This document shows positions 1 to 8,890 of a stretch of 64,000 bases of DNA, piece after piece. Positions within the stretch are counted from its first letter, which is position 1, and each line of letters opens with the position of its first letter. The stretch is from Massilia sp. Root335 (GTDB lineage Bacteria > Pseudomonadota > Gammaproteobacteria > Burkholderiales > Burkholderiaceae_D). The translations under genes were made by a program, and so were the position numbers. The notes beneath the pieces were generated by a model. That model worked only from the letters and a program-made list of their open reading frames with translations, made no database searches and was not told the DNA's origin. The stretch covers positions 321,161 to 385,160 of the forward strand of contig NZ_LMCY01000008.1 of the NCBI RefSeq assembly GCF_001425685.1. The letters run 5' to 3'.

Positions 1-2
1 TG

Positions 3-1100
3 ATCGTCGCCGTGTGCGCGCTGCTGACCTATGGCGGCGTGTCGTTGTTCGTCGTCGTGTTCGCCGTGTATCCGTTCGCGGCCGAGCTCTACCGCCAGAG
101 CAATATTCCGAAACGCCTGATGCCGGGCGCGATCGCACTGGGCGCGTTCTCGTTCACGATGGATTCGCTGCCGGGCACCCCGCAGATCCAGAACATCATC
201 CCGACCACGTTCTTCAAGACGACGTCGTGGGCCGCGCCCGTGCTGGGCACCGTCGGCTCGCTGTTCATCGTCGTCGTGGGCCTCGGTTACCTCGAATGGC
301 GCCGCCGCGCGGCGATGGCGCGCGGCGAAGGCTACGGCAGCTCGCTCGTCAACGAGCCGGAGCGCATCCCGTCCACGTCGCTGCCGCATCCGGCGCTGGC
401 GATCCTGCCGCTCATCGTCGTGGGCGTCGCGAACTTCGTCCTCACGCGCGCGATCCCGCAATGGTATGGCGATGCGTACACCGTGCCGGCCGCGATCCTG
501 CCCGGCGTGCACACGCCGGTGACGGCCACCGTCAAGACCGTCGTCGCGATCTGGTCGGTGGAAGCGGCGCTGCTGCTGGGGATCGTCGTCGTGATCGTGA
601 CCGCGTTCCGGCGCGTCGCCGGCCGTTTCGCGGACGGATCGAAGGCGGCCGTCGGCGGCGCGCTGCTGGCCGCGATGAACACGGCGTCCGAGTATGGTTT
701 CGGCGGCGTGGTCGCGGCGCTCCCGGGCTTCATCGTCGTCGGCGATGCGCTCAAGAGCATCCCGAACCCGCTCGTCAACGCGGCCGTGTCGGTGAGTTCC
801 CTCGCCGGCATCACGGGGTCCGCGTCGGGCGGCATGAGCATCGCGCTGGCCGCGATGTCGGACCTGTTCATCAAGGGCGCGCAGGCCGCGCAGATCCCGC
901 TGGAAGTGCTGCACCGCGTGGTGTCGATGGCGAGCGGCGGCATGGACACCTTGCCGCACAACGGTGCCGTCATCACGCTGCTGGCCGTGACGGGGCTCAC
1001 GCACAAGGAATCGTATCGCGAGATCTTTGCCGTCACCGTCATCAAGACGCTGGCGGTGTTTTTCGTGATCGCGTTTTATTACGTGACCGGGCTGGTGTGA
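3..1100 (+). CDS. GntP-family permease, 3' part only
   Basis: This is a polytopic inner-membrane carrier that enters the window already in frame, so its N-terminus (perhaps 80-100 residues by family length of about 440-460) lies upstream. The 365 visible residues form repeated hydrophobic segments. They include the stretch SFTMDSLPGTPQIQNIIPTT near the start and a C-terminal MASGGMDTLPHNGAVITLL. Both loops are typical of the GntP/citrate-type H+ symporter family, which moves gluconate or other small organic acids. The substrate cannot be read from the sequence. The gene converges on the sigma-factor gene across a repeat-rich gap. No partner enzyme is visible inside the window. Confidence 0.85.
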   Translation: MVAVCALLTYGGVSLFVVVFAVYPFAAELYRQSNIPKRLMPGAIALGAFSFTMDSLPGTPQIQNIIPTTFFKTTSWAAPVLGTVGSLFIVVVGLGYLEWRRRAAMARGEGYGSSLVNEPERIPSTSLPHPALAILPLIVVGVANFVLTRAIPQWYGDAYTVPAAILPGVHTPVTATVKTVVAIWSVEAALLLGIVVVIVTAFRRVAGRFADGSKAAVGGALLAAMNTASEYGFGGVVAALPGFIVVGDALKSIPNPLVNAAVSVSSLAGITGSASGGMSIALAAMSDLFIKGAQAAQIPLEVLHRVVSMASGGMDTLPHNGAVITLLAVTGLTHKESYREIFAVTVIKTLAVFFVIAFYYVTGLV

Positions 1101-1116
1101 AAAAGCGGCGTCGTTC

Positions 1117-1223
1117 GCGTGCATAAACCCGTCGCCTCACGGATAACGCCGTCGCGTCCCCGCATAACTCCGTCGCCCTCGCGCATAAACACCGTCGCCC
1201 CCGCGCATAAACACCGTCGCCCC
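1117..1223. repeat. Degenerate tandem repeat of about 22 bp
   Basis: About five head-to-tail units share a GCATAA...CCGTCGCC core. The last two copies (about 1179-1222) are identical 22-mers. The units become more diverged toward the permease stop. The array runs directly into the GTCGCCCCCGCGC arm of the palindromic element that follows, which suggests it grew by duplicating the edge of that element. There are no unique spacers, so it is not a CRISPR. Confidence 0.75.
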
Positions 1224-1302
1224 CGCGCAGGCGGGGGCCCAAGTTTTCGTGCGTTACGGCAGCGCCGGCAAACTTGGGTTCCCGCCTGCGCGGGAACGAC
1301 GG
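1213..1302. repeat. Long inverted repeat, family A (paired copy)
   Basis: Two head-to-head arms, each built on a CCCGCGCAGGCGGG core next to CCCAAGTT, are separated by about 25 nt. Together they can fold into one imperfect hairpin with arms of about 30 nt. The element lies between two convergent genes (the permease and the sigma factor), a position where it could end transcription from both sides. Related copies lie at 48716, 57211 and 63902. Translated, the element yields the artefactual peptide MGPRLRGGD and similar, so reading frames through it should not be called. Confidence 0.85.
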
Positions 1303-1333
1303 GGGGCGCCCGTACGCCGTAAAAAGACGCTAT

Positions 1334-2221
1334 TCACTCCGGCAGGCAGACATATTCCGCATCCTGCATGGCATAGCGGGCGAACAAAAAGTCGCGGATC
1401 GACGCCACGCGTCCATCCGCCCAGCCGAGGACGACGAAATAATCCGGCCGCCCAGGGGCGCCGTCCGACTGCCGGATCAGCACCGCGGGCAGCCCTTCCA
1501 CGAGGCCCGGCCATGCCGTCCAACCCGTGGATTGGCCATAGCGCGTGAAGTACTCGCCGACGGCGGCGCCCTGCAGCCGCAGCCGGTTCGCGAGGTCGAG
1601 CCGCACGTCGGCCGCCAGCGTCTCGCGCAGCGCGTCGAAATCGCGCGCGTTGAACAGGTCGACGTAGCGCTGCAGCAGCCGCCGTTCCGCGTCCGGCAAG
1701 GCTGCGTGCGTGGCGGCGCCGGTCCCGTGCCCGGCCAGTTCGCGCAGGCGTCCGCGCCCGCGCTGCAGGGCCGATTTCACCGCGGGCACGGTCGTGTCGA
1801 GGATGTCGCTGACCTCGTCGGCGGAGTAGTCCAGCACGTCGAACAGGATGACGGCGCTGCGCTGCGCCGGGGGCAGGCGCATGAACGCCGGCAGGCTGGC
1901 CGACGTCGCTTCGCGGCGCGCCTGCTCGTCGTGCGCGTCGGCGATCGCGTCCACCTCGTCCTCGTCGCGCACGGCGGGCGCGCGGGCCCGGCGCCGCAAC
2001 AGGTCGAGCGCCAGGTTGTGCGCGATGCGGAACAGCCAGCCCTCCGGATTGTCGATGGGACGGTCCGGTGGCGGCGACTCCAGCGCACGCACGAGCGCAT
2101 CCTGCACGATGTCCTCGGCGTCGAGCACGGATGCGACCATGCGCGTGCAATAGCGGTGCAGCCGGGGGCGCAGGCGCTCCAGGTCGACCGACTGGATGGC
2201 GGACGGCGCGGCCCGGGTCAT
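1334..2221 (-). CDS. ECF-type RNA polymerase sigma factor with C-terminal SnoaL-like domain
   Basis: The 295-residue protein has sigma-70 region 2 (about residues 10-80, with LDAEDIVQDALVRALE and GWLFRIAHNLALDLLRRR) and region 4 (about 115-170, with LPPAQRSAVILFDVLDYSADEVSDIL). It then carries a 120-residue NTF2/SnoaL-like tail (RYVDLFNARDFDALRETLA). This build matches ECF groups with a fused SnoaL domain that controls sigma activity in cis in place of a separate anti-sigma factor; that role is family knowledge. The ATG overlaps the stop of the upstream ABM gene (ATGA), so the two are translationally coupled. No classical anti-sigma gene is adjacent. The exact ECF group is uncertain. Confidence 0.85.
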   Translation of the reverse strand: MTRAAPSAIQSVDLERLRPRLHRYCTRMVASVLDAEDIVQDALVRALESPPPDRPIDNPEGWLFRIAHNLALDLLRRRARAPAVRDEDEVDAIADAHDEQARREATSASLPAFMRLPPAQRSAVILFDVLDYSADEVSDILDTTVPAVKSALQRGRGRLRELAGHGTGAATHAALPDAERRLLQRYVDLFNARDFDALRETLAADVRLDLANRLRLQGAAVGEYFTRYGQSTGWTAWPGLVEGLPAVLIRQSDGAPGRPDYFVVLGWADGRVASIRDFLFARYAMQDAEYVCLPE

Positions 2222-2517
2222 GCGGCGGCGACGGTCGAGGCGGCGTCGCAGATGATGGCGTCCATCTGCGAGATGGCCTTCACGCGTTCGAAGTAGGCCG
2301 GCATCTCGGGATGCTGGCGCATCGCCGCGATGTCGTCGGCGCTGCGCCATTGGCCGTAGATGACGACGCGGCGGTTGTCGCGGGCGATGTGCAGCGTGGA
2401 CGACACGAAGCCGGGGACTTTCGAAATCCACGCCTCCGTGCCTTGCCGCAGCAGGGTCACGAGGCGGTCGAGGTTTTCCGGCGCGACGGTGAAGATGTTG
2501 ATCAGGGTGGTGGTCAT
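2218..2517 (-). CDS. Antibiotic biosynthesis monooxygenase (ABM) domain protein
   Basis: This 99-residue single-domain protein has the dimeric alpha/beta ferredoxin-like ABM fold pattern. It opens with MTTTLINIFTVAPENLDRLV, continues with a helix ending VPGFVSSTLH, and has a central strand RRVVIYGQWRSADDIAAM before a final helix EMPAYFERV. Family members oxidise small aromatic or quinone substrates without cofactors, and some only bind ligands. The gene is first in a two-gene unit with the ECF sigma factor and overlaps it by 4 bp. It may supply the signal or be the output of that sigma factor; this is inference. The substrate is unknown. Confidence 0.8.
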   Translation of the reverse strand: MTTTLINIFTVAPENLDRLVTLLRQGTEAWISKVPGFVSSTLHIARDNRRVVIYGQWRSADDIAAMRQHPEMPAYFERVKAISQMDAIICDAASTVAAA

Positions 2518-2620
2518 ATCGGTTCTCCATGAACCCGGACAGGAGGGTTCGCATCCGCATAGACGCCGGCGGATGGCGAAACGAATCGGTCCTGCGAAAA
2601 AAAATGACGGCCGGCGTAGG

Positions 2621-3301
2621 TCAGCACGGCGTGACGACCCGCACGACCGTTTCGCACCAGTCGCGGAAACCCATGCGCAGATAAAGGTCGTGCGCGCGCC
2701 GGTTGGCGCTCATCACGTGCAGGAACGGCGTGTTCGCGCGCGCCAGCTGGCGCATGACGAGCTTTTGCATCAGGCGTTGCGCGTAGCCGCGGCCCTGGTG
2801 GTCGGGATGCGTGCAGACGCCGCTGATCTCGCGCAGGCTGTGCGCCGCCATGCGCTCGCCGGCCATCGCGACGAGGCGGCCGTCTTCGACGTAACCGAAG
2901 TACTCGCCCAGTTCGATGGTGCGCGGGCCGAACGGGCCGGGGCGCGTCAGCTGGGCCAGTGCCATGGCCTGGTCGACGTGCGCGGGACCCAGCGGCAGGG
3001 CGTCCGGCGCCGGGTCGTGCGCCGGGCCCGCGCGGCCGTCCCACACGAGACGGAACATGGTGGCCTCCGCCGTGATGCGCCAGCCGTCCGGCACGGGGCC
3101 TGACCAGGCGTCGCAATACAACTGTTCGCCGGGCACGCAGAACGGACGCAGCGCGGCGAAGTCGGGCGCATGCGGATCGGGGAAGCCGACGATGGGCGAA
3201 AAGCCCGGTGCGTAGCGGCGCGCGCGGTCGGTGCCGGTGGCGAGGTGGCGGTGGGGGCCGTTGAGGCAGTTCCAGAAGACGTTGTCGAGCGGGTGTGCCA
3301 T
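2621..3301 (-). CDS. GNAT-family N-acetyltransferase
   Basis: This is a 226-residue acetyl-CoA-dependent transferase. The C-terminal half carries the GNAT core: a strand GYVEDGRLVAMAGERM, then the motif A region SGVCTHPDHQGRGYAQRLM with the acetyl-CoA pyrophosphate loop Q169-G-R-G-Y-A174, and the closing FLHVMSANRRAHDLYLRMGF helix-strand. The N-terminal 100 residues are typical of the FR47-like group and carry no recognisable motif. The acceptor molecule is unknown. It is a single gene on the minus strand, 104 bp upstream of the ABM gene and not obviously co-regulated with it. Confidence 0.85.
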   Translation of the reverse strand: MAHPLDNVFWNCLNGPHRHLATGTDRARRYAPGFSPIVGFPDPHAPDFAALRPFCVPGEQLYCDAWSGPVPDGWRITAEATMFRLVWDGRAGPAHDPAPDALPLGPAHVDQAMALAQLTRPGPFGPRTIELGEYFGYVEDGRLVAMAGERMAAHSLREISGVCTHPDHQGRGYAQRLMQKLVMRQLARANTPFLHVMSANRRAHDLYLRMGFRDWCETVVRVVTPC

Positions 3302-3348
3302 GGTCGTCGAAAGCCGTAAAACGTCACTCTAGCATGGCGCGGCGGCGT

Positions 3349-4149
3349 TCACGCGGGCAGCCGCAGCACCCAGTCGAGCAGGGGCCGGGCCGCGTCTTCC
3401 CAGCGCGGATCGAGCATGAGCGCGTGCGCCAGCCGCGGCACGAGGTGCGGCGTGGCGCCGTAATAGGTGGCGGTGCCGCGCACGGCGTCGGGACGGATGA
3501 AGCGGTCGTCCAGGCCGCCCAGCACGAACATCGGCGGCGACTGCCAGGGCATCGGCGCGAACGGCCGCCAGCCCTGCAGTTCGATGCCGACGTGGCGCGA
3601 CTCGCCCTGCACGCGGCCGGCGAACCGGGCATAGTCGGCGTCGGGGAGGTCGTCGGAAAACAGGTGGCGGCGCATGGCGTCGGGATCGAGCGACTGCGCG
3701 TCGGCGAAGCTCAGGCGCGCCAGTTGCTGGAACAGGTCGGGCGACGACAGCATCATCTGCCACGCCGAATAGGCGAGGCCCCACGGCGGCACGGACGCGA
3801 GCAGCGCGACCCCGGCCGCGTGGCCGCCGCTGCGCACCCAGTCCTGCACGACGGCGCCGCCGAGCGAGTGGCCGACGACGACCAGCGGTCCGCCGTCCAG
3901 TTGCGCGACGGCGCGGCGCAGGTCGTCCGTGTAGTCGGCCAGGCGCCAGTCGTTCAGGCGCTCGCGGCCGCCGCTGCCGCCGTGGCCGCGCAGGCTGAGC
4001 GCATGCACTTCGAAGCCGGCGTCGGCGAACCAGGGCATGACGTGTTCTTCCCACACCCAGGCGCCCACGCAGATGCCATGCACCAGCAGCAGGCGCGGGC
4101 TGTCCGGACGAGGCCGGGCCGGACGGCGCGTGATCAGTTCCAGTTCCAT
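3349..4149 (-). CDS. Alpha/beta-fold hydrolase
   Basis: The 266-residue cytoplasmic protein has the classic lipase/esterase-like core. It has the oxyanion segment LLLVHGICVGAWVWEEHV (about residues 20-37), the nucleophile elbow GHSLGG with Ser95, an acidic residue in GGLDDRFIRPD and a late histidine in LAHALMLDP. The ATG at 4149 is preferred over in-frame upstream codons because the family N-terminus begins just before LLLVHG and the upstream codons are not conserved-looking. No ribosome site is strong here, so the start is moderately sure. The substrate (an ester, lactone or C-C bond) cannot be inferred. Confidence 0.85.
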   Translation of the reverse strand: MELELITRRPARPRPDSPRLLLVHGICVGAWVWEEHVMPWFADAGFEVHALSLRGHGGSGGRERLNDWRLADYTDDLRRAVAQLDGGPLVVVGHSLGGAVVQDWVRSGGHAAGVALLASVPPWGLAYSAWQMMLSSPDLFQQLARLSFADAQSLDPDAMRRHLFSDDLPDADYARFAGRVQGESRHVGIELQGWRPFAPMPWQSPPMFVLGGLDDRFIRPDAVRGTATYYGATPHLVPRLAHALMLDPRWEDAARPLLDWVLRLPA

Positions 4150-4335
4150 GCATGCGTCAAGAGTAGCTCTCGACTGTATGGTAGCGCAATCCGGGCACGG
4201 ACCACGCATGGTTACAACGTTTCGCAAACCATGTCGTAGTCAAAGCGGCGCCACGTGGATATACTGAAAAAATTCTTGCTGCCAAGAAACCAGACCATTT
4301 GCTGCTCGTTTCTATATCGAATTCGCAACCCTGTC

Positions 4336-4896
4336 ATGCATCGACAAATACATAGAATCAACGCCATCCATACCGGGCGGACCCAGGGCTTTACGCTGAT
4401 CGAACTGATTGTCGTGATCGTCATCCTTGGCGTGTTATCGGCGGTGGCCTTGCCGAAATTCGTGGACCTCGGGTCGTCGGCCCGCGTTTCCTCGCTTCAG
4501 GCGCTGGCCGGATCCGTCAAAACGGGCATCGGCATGGTCAAGTCTCTGACAGCGATACGCGGGGCGGGCACGCCGGCCGGTGTGACCGACCTGACGTTTG
4601 TCAGCATGGACTCCGCAACCCAGTTGCGGGTCTGGAATGGCTACCCCGACCGGTGGTGCGACGGCATCGGCGCCGTCCTGCAAAGCATGACCGTCCCGAG
4701 TGGCGGCTGCTATCTCTCGGCAGCGGGCATCGAAGTCGACGGCTTTACGTTTTACGGTTTCGGGAACAACAAGCTGCCCAACGGCGACGCCGGATGGCGA
4801 ATCGAGAGCGCGCCGACGCCCACCCAATGCTCCGTTCAGTACACGTATAACGGCACGGGCGTTCCCGTCCTCAAGGTCAATACCGGCGGATGCTGA
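4336..4896 (+). CDS. Type IV pilin-like prepilin (MSHA-type)
   Basis: The 186-residue precursor carries a class III signal: 18 basic leader residues ending in Gly18, then the mature start FTLIELIVVIVILGVLSAVA with Glu at +5. This is the PilD-cleaved, fibre-assembling N-terminal helix. LPKFVDLGSSARVSSLQAL after the helix resembles MshA-type pilins. Four cysteines in the C-terminal domain (around WCDG, GGCY, TQC and the final GGC) suggest two disulfides. The start is uncertain: an in-frame GTG at 4255 would add 27 residues. No pilus assembly genes are nearby, so it is an orphan pilin. The first 150 bp are AT-richer than the surroundings. Confidence 0.8.
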   Translation: MHRQIHRINAIHTGRTQGFTLIELIVVIVILGVLSAVALPKFVDLGSSARVSSLQALAGSVKTGIGMVKSLTAIRGAGTPAGVTDLTFVSMDSATQLRVWNGYPDRWCDGIGAVLQSMTVPSGGCYLSAAGIEVDGFTFYGFGNNKLPNGDAGWRIESAPTPTQCSVQYTYNGTGVPVLKVNTGGC

Positions 4897-5035
4897 GGGA
4901 ATCCGGGCCGCCGCCGGCTGTTGCGCCGCGCCGAACGGACTTTTCCATTTCTCCGCATTTATCCTCGGGGCGCGAATGGCCACAATGCATGGGACGGCGA
5001 CACCCGTCGCCGCCCATTCATGACGAGGACCATCC

Positions 5036-5254
5036 ATGCCGTTCGCAAATTTCAAATTTCCAGAAGGCGTCGTCGACGCCGCCCGCAAGGAAGAGATCAT
5101 CCACCGCACGACGGCCATGTTCGTCGAGTATTTCGGCGAGCAGGTGCGGCCCTACACGATGGTGCTGGTGGAGGAGGTCGCCGACGGCGGCTGGGGCCGG
5201 GCGGACGAGACCTTGACGCTTGCGAAGATGGGGTTGGCTGCCGCCCCCGCTTGA
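5036..5254 (+). CDS. 4-oxalocrotonate tautomerase-family protein
   Basis: This is a 72-residue protein. Met is followed directly by Pro2, which becomes the catalytic N-terminal proline after methionine removal. The rest (MPFANFKFPEGVVDAARKEE, FGEQVRPYTMVLVEEVADGG, WGRADETL) matches the beta-alpha-beta pattern of 4-OT homologues. Such enzymes act as small hexamers or trimers on enol/keto acids, with the proline as general base. The physiological substrate is unknown. It lies just upstream of a histidine kinase gene on the same strand but shows no functional link to it. Confidence 0.85.
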   Translation: MPFANFKFPEGVVDAARKEEIIHRTTAMFVEYFGEQVRPYTMVLVEEVADGGWGRADETLTLAKMGLAAAPA

Positions 5255-5335
5255 TTGCGCATGCAATGCAAATGGCGCGCCGCGGCGCCGTGCTTTTCGG
5301 TAGCATGGGCTGACCAACCACTCGGTCCTGCTTCG

Positions 5336-7924
5336 ATGGCGCCCCAACCCTCATCCGTCGCGTCCTGCGTCGACGACGTGCTCATCACGGCGGAGCTGGA
5401 GCGGCGCCCGCGCCGGGCGCCGGATCACGCGGCCGAGAACCGTGCCATGGCCGCGCTCGCCCGGCAACTGGCCGTCGATCCGCACGGCGTCCCGCAGAAA
5501 CTGGCCGAGCTGGTGCTGGAGCTGTGCGACGCCGACTCGGCCGGCATCAGCCTGCTGGAGGAGCTGGATGGACGGCGCGTGTTCCGCTGGCATGCGGCGG
5601 CCGGGCTGTTCGCGGAGCACCTGGGCGGCACCATCGAGTTCGACCGCAGCCCGTGCGGCGTCGTAGTCGACCGCAATCAAATCATGCTGATGCGGTACGG
5701 CGAGCGCTGCTTCGAAGCGATGCTGGGCTTCGATCCGCCCCTGATCGAGAGCCTGCTCGCGCCGTGGGTGGCCGAGGGCCGCGCATTGGGGACCGTGTGG
5801 GTGATCAGCCACCGCGAGGAGCGCCGGTTCGACGCGGAAGACGCGCGCGTGCTGTGCAACCTGGCCGATTTCGCGGCCGCGGCCTACCAGGCCATCGTCG
5901 CGTTCGAGGAGACGGCCGAGAGCAGGCGCGACCTCGTGCACGCGGCCGAGGAGCGCACGCGCGTGCTGGCGGGACATAATCGCATGCTCGAACACGAGAT
6001 CGCCCAGCGGCGCCAGGCCGACGACGCGCTGCGCGCCAGCGAGCAGCGCTACCGCGACCTGCTCGGCGCGATTCCCGCCGGCGTCGTCGCGTGCGACGCG
6101 GCGGGGACCGTCGTATTCCACAACGCGTGCGCCGACCGGCTGTGCGGCGGCCCGCCCGGCGAGACGCCGGCCTGCTGGGGCGTGGGCGCATGCGCCGCGA
6201 ACGGCCACCGGCTGACCAATTTCACGGCGCCGCTGCACGACGTGCTGGCCGGCGGCGAGCCCGTCGTCGACCGCGAACTGTCCATCGAACGGCCGGACGG
6301 CAGCCGCATCGACGTCCTGCTGAACATCACGCCGCTGCGCGACCACGCGGGCGCGCTCGGCGGCGCCGTGAACATCGTGCAGGACATCACGGCGCGCAAG
6401 CGCGTCGAGGAAGAACTGCGGGCGTCGGAACTGCGCTTCCGCACGCTGGCGAACACGGTGCCCGTGCTGATCTGGCAGAACGACGAGCAGGCCCGCAACG
6501 TGTTCGTCAACCAGTACTATCTCGACTTCGCCGGCAAGCCGTTCGAGGACCTGATGGGCGTGCGCTGGCATGCGCTGGTGCATCCGGACGACGCGCCGGC
6601 CTACATCGCCGACTACATGGAGGCCGTGCGCGCGCGCCGGCCCTGGCGCAACCTCGACCGCCTGCTGCGCCACGACGGCCAGTGGCGCTGGTTCGACAAT
6701 TACGCGCAGCCGCTGTTCGCGCCGGACGGCAGCTACGCGGGCCATGTGGGGGCCTCGCTCGACATCACCGACGCCGTGCTGGCCGAACAGGCGCTCAAGG
6801 AGACCGACCGCCGCAAGGAGGAATTCCTGGCCGTGCTGGCGCACGAACTGCGCAACCCGCTCGCGCCGATCAGCAACGCCGTGCACCTGCTGCGCCATCC
6901 GGACGGACGGCGCCGCGCCGACCGGCTGGTCGAGATGCTGGGACGCCAGGTGCGCCAGATGATCAAGCTCGTCGACGACCTGCTGGAGATCGCGCGCATC
7001 ACCCGCGACAAGATCGAACTGCACCCGCAGCCGCTGCTGCTGGCCGACGTCGTGCACGGCGCCGTCGAGACGAGCCGGCCCCTGATCGACCAGATGCGCC
7101 ACCACCTGGACGTGCGCCTGCCCGACGAGCCGCTCACGCTGTACGCCGACAGCGTGCGCCTCACGCAGGTCCTCGCCAACCTGCTGAACAACGCGGCCAA
7201 GTACACGGACCTGGGCGGCCGCATCGAACTGGCCGCGCGCCGCGTCGGGCTTGACGTCGAGATCGCGGTGCGCGACAACGGCATCGGCATCCCGCCCGGC
7301 CACCTGCCCGAGGTGTTCGACATGTTCACGCAGGCGCACCGCGCGGCCGGGCGCGGGCACGGCGGGCTCGGGATCGGGCTCGCGATGGTGCGCGGCCTCG
7401 TGCAGATGCATGGCGGGACCGTCGAGGCGAAGAGCGCCGGCGCGGGGCACGGCAGCGAATTCGTCGTGCGCCTGCCGCTGGCGGACGCGCACGACGCGGC
7501 CGACGACGACGCGGCGGCGGCCGGCACGGTGCCGCTGGCCGGGCAGTGCATCCTCGTCGTCGACGACAACCAGGACGCGGCCGACACGCTCGCCATGCTG
7601 CTCGAAGCGGACGGCGCCCGGGCGCGTGCCGTGTACGACGGCGCCGCGGCGCTGGCCGCGCTGCCCGGCCTGCGTCCGCACGCGGTGCTGCTGGACCTGG
7701 GCATGCCGGACATGGACGGCTTCGAAGTGGCGCGCCGCATCCGCGCCGATCCCGCCTGGTGCGGCGTGCGCATCGTCGCGCTGACCGGGTGGGGACAGGA
7801 GCGCGACCGCGAACGCACGCGCGGCGCCGGGTTCGATTTCCATCTCACCAAGCCCGTCGACCTGGCCATGCTGCACGCGTGGCTGGGCACATGCGGCGCC
7901 CACGAGGCGTTACCCGGGACGTAG
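5336..7924 (+). CDS. Hybrid sensor histidine kinase/response regulator (GAF-PAS-PAS-HisKA-HATPase-REC)
   Basis: The 862-residue protein has no transmembrane segment. It begins with a short motif LITAELERRPRRAPDHAAEN, then a GAF domain (about 40-190), a coiled linker, two PAS domains (about 235-355 and 365-490), a HisKA domain with phospho-accepting His503 in LAHELRNPL, an ATPase domain with N (NLLNNAAKY) and G boxes, and a C-terminal receiver with Asp787 in LLDLGMPDMDG. The ATG at 5336 is chosen because the motif after it aligns with the start of the paralogue on the minus strand at 12900. The 3' end overlaps the converging GlxA gene by 15 bp. The input ligand and the downstream partner are unknown. 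Confidence 0.92.
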   Translation: MAPQPSSVASCVDDVLITAELERRPRRAPDHAAENRAMAALARQLAVDPHGVPQKLAELVLELCDADSAGISLLEELDGRRVFRWHAAAGLFAEHLGGTIEFDRSPCGVVVDRNQIMLMRYGERCFEAMLGFDPPLIESLLAPWVAEGRALGTVWVISHREERRFDAEDARVLCNLADFAAAAYQAIVAFEETAESRRDLVHAAEERTRVLAGHNRMLEHEIAQRRQADDALRASEQRYRDLLGAIPAGVVACDAAGTVVFHNACADRLCGGPPGETPACWGVGACAANGHRLTNFTAPLHDVLAGGEPVVDRELSIERPDGSRIDVLLNITPLRDHAGALGGAVNIVQDITARKRVEEELRASELRFRTLANTVPVLIWQNDEQARNVFVNQYYLDFAGKPFEDLMGVRWHALVHPDDAPAYIADYMEAVRARRPWRNLDRLLRHDGQWRWFDNYAQPLFAPDGSYAGHVGASLDITDAVLAEQALKETDRRKEEFLAVLAHELRNPLAPISNAVHLLRHPDGRRRADRLVEMLGRQVRQMIKLVDDLLEIARITRDKIELHPQPLLLADVVHGAVETSRPLIDQMRHHLDVRLPDEPLTLYADSVRLTQVLANLLNNAAKYTDLGGRIELAARRVGLDVEIAVRDNGIGIPPGHLPEVFDMFTQAHRAAGRGHGGLGIGLAMVRGLVQMHGGTVEAKSAGAGHGSEFVVRLPLADAHDAADDDAAAAGTVPLAGQCILVVDDNQDAADTLAMLLEADGARARAVYDGAAALAALPGLRPHAVLLDLGMPDMDGFEVARRIRADPAWCGVRIVALTGWGQERDRERTRGAGFDFHLTKPVDLAMLHAWLGTCGAHEALPGT

Positions 7925-8890
7925 CCGGAACGCCTTGCGGTACGCCGCCGGCGACGTCTGCAGCGCGGTGCGGAAGTGCTGGCGCAGCGACAGCGCGGAG
8001 CCGAAGCCCGCTTCCCTGGCCACCACTTCGACCGCGGCATCGCCCGTCTCCAGCATCCAGCGCGCGTGCGCCAGCCGCTGGGCCAGCAGCCATTGCTTGA
8101 ACGACGTGCCCGTCGCCTGGCGGAAGTGACGCGTGAAGTTACGCCGGCTCATGGCGGCGCGCCGCGCCAGGTCGTCGATGGCGTGTTCTTCTCCGAGGTG
8201 CCGCGCCACCCAGTCCAGCACCGCGGACAGCCGGCCGTCCGTGCCCGACACGGGCAGCGGCCGCTCGATGAACTGGGCCTGGCCGCCTTGCCGGTGCGGC
8301 GCCACCACGAGCATGCGCGCCACGTGGTTCGCGGCGTCGGCGCCGCACAGCCGGCGCAGCAGGTGCAGGCAGCAGTCGATGCCGGCGGCCACGCCGGCCG
8401 ACGTCAGCACGTCGCCGTCGTCCACGTACAGCACGTCCGGATCGACTTTCACGCGCGGATGGCGGCGCGCCAGTTCCGGTGCCACGGCCCAGTGCGTGGC
8501 CGCGGTGCGGCCGTCCAGCAGGCCGGCTTCGGCCACCGGGAAGGCGCCCAGGCACAGCGCGACGATGCAGGCGCCGCGTCCGTGCGCCGCGCGCAGGGCG
8601 TCCAGCAGCGCGGGCGGCGCGGGGCGGCAATCGTCGTACCAGGCCGGCATGACGACGATGTCGGCGTGCGCCAGCGCTTCCAGGCCGTGGCGCGGCACGA
8701 TGGCGAAGCCGGCGCTCGTCGCCAGCGGCGTTTCGGGGCCGGCGCCGCACACGGTCAGCTCGAAGCGGGAGCGCGCGTCCGCGCCGGGGCGGCCGCTGAA
8801 CACGAGGCAGGGCACGGACAGGTGGAACGGCGTCATGCCGTCGAAGGCGATGACGGCCACGCGGTACGAAGGAGGAGCGGATCGGGTCAT
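7910..8890 (-). CDS. GlxA-family transcriptional regulator (DJ-1/PfpI domain plus AraC HTH)
   Basis: The 326-residue protein has an N-terminal DJ-1/PfpI-like amidotransferase fold (about residues 10-180). Its nucleophile-elbow position reads IVALCLGAFPVAEAG, so a cysteine is kept there. A C-terminal AraC/XylS double HTH follows (about 220-322, with AIDDLARRAAMSRRNFTRHF and VEVVAREAGFGSALSLRQHF). GlxA regulators sense amines, amino-acid derivatives or other small molecules. The target is unknown; the divergently transcribed MBL hydrolase 92 bp away is the best candidate. The start at 8890 gives MTRSAPPSYRVAVIAFDGMT, the usual N-terminus. Confidence 0.9.
   Translation of the reverse strand: MTRSAPPSYRVAVIAFDGMTPFHLSVPCLVFSGRPGADARSRFELTVCGAGPETPLATSAGFAIVPRHGLEALAHADIVVMPAWYDDCRPAPPALLDALRAAHGRGACIVALCLGAFPVAEAGLLDGRTAATHWAVAPELARRHPRVKVDPDVLYVDDGDVLTSAGVAAGIDCCLHLLRRLCGADAANHVARMLVVAPHRQGGQAQFIERPLPVSGTDGRLSAVLDWVARHLGEEHAIDDLARRAAMSRRNFTRHFRQATGTSFKQWLLAQRLAHARWMLETGDAAVEVVAREAGFGSALSLRQHFRTALQTSPAAYRKAFRLRPG

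Noticed and set aside
1117..1223. Possible CRISPR array
   Set aside because: The repeat units are contiguous without unique spacers, degenerate, and no cas gene is nearby.
4255..4335. Earlier GTG start for the prepilin
   Set aside because: It would give a 45-residue leader before the cleavage site, unusually long. The ATG at 4336 gives a normal 18-residue leader, although a longer leader cannot be fully excluded.
5255..5335. Earlier start for the first hybrid kinase
   Set aside because: The added residues do not align with the paralogous kinase, whose N-terminus matches the start at 5336.
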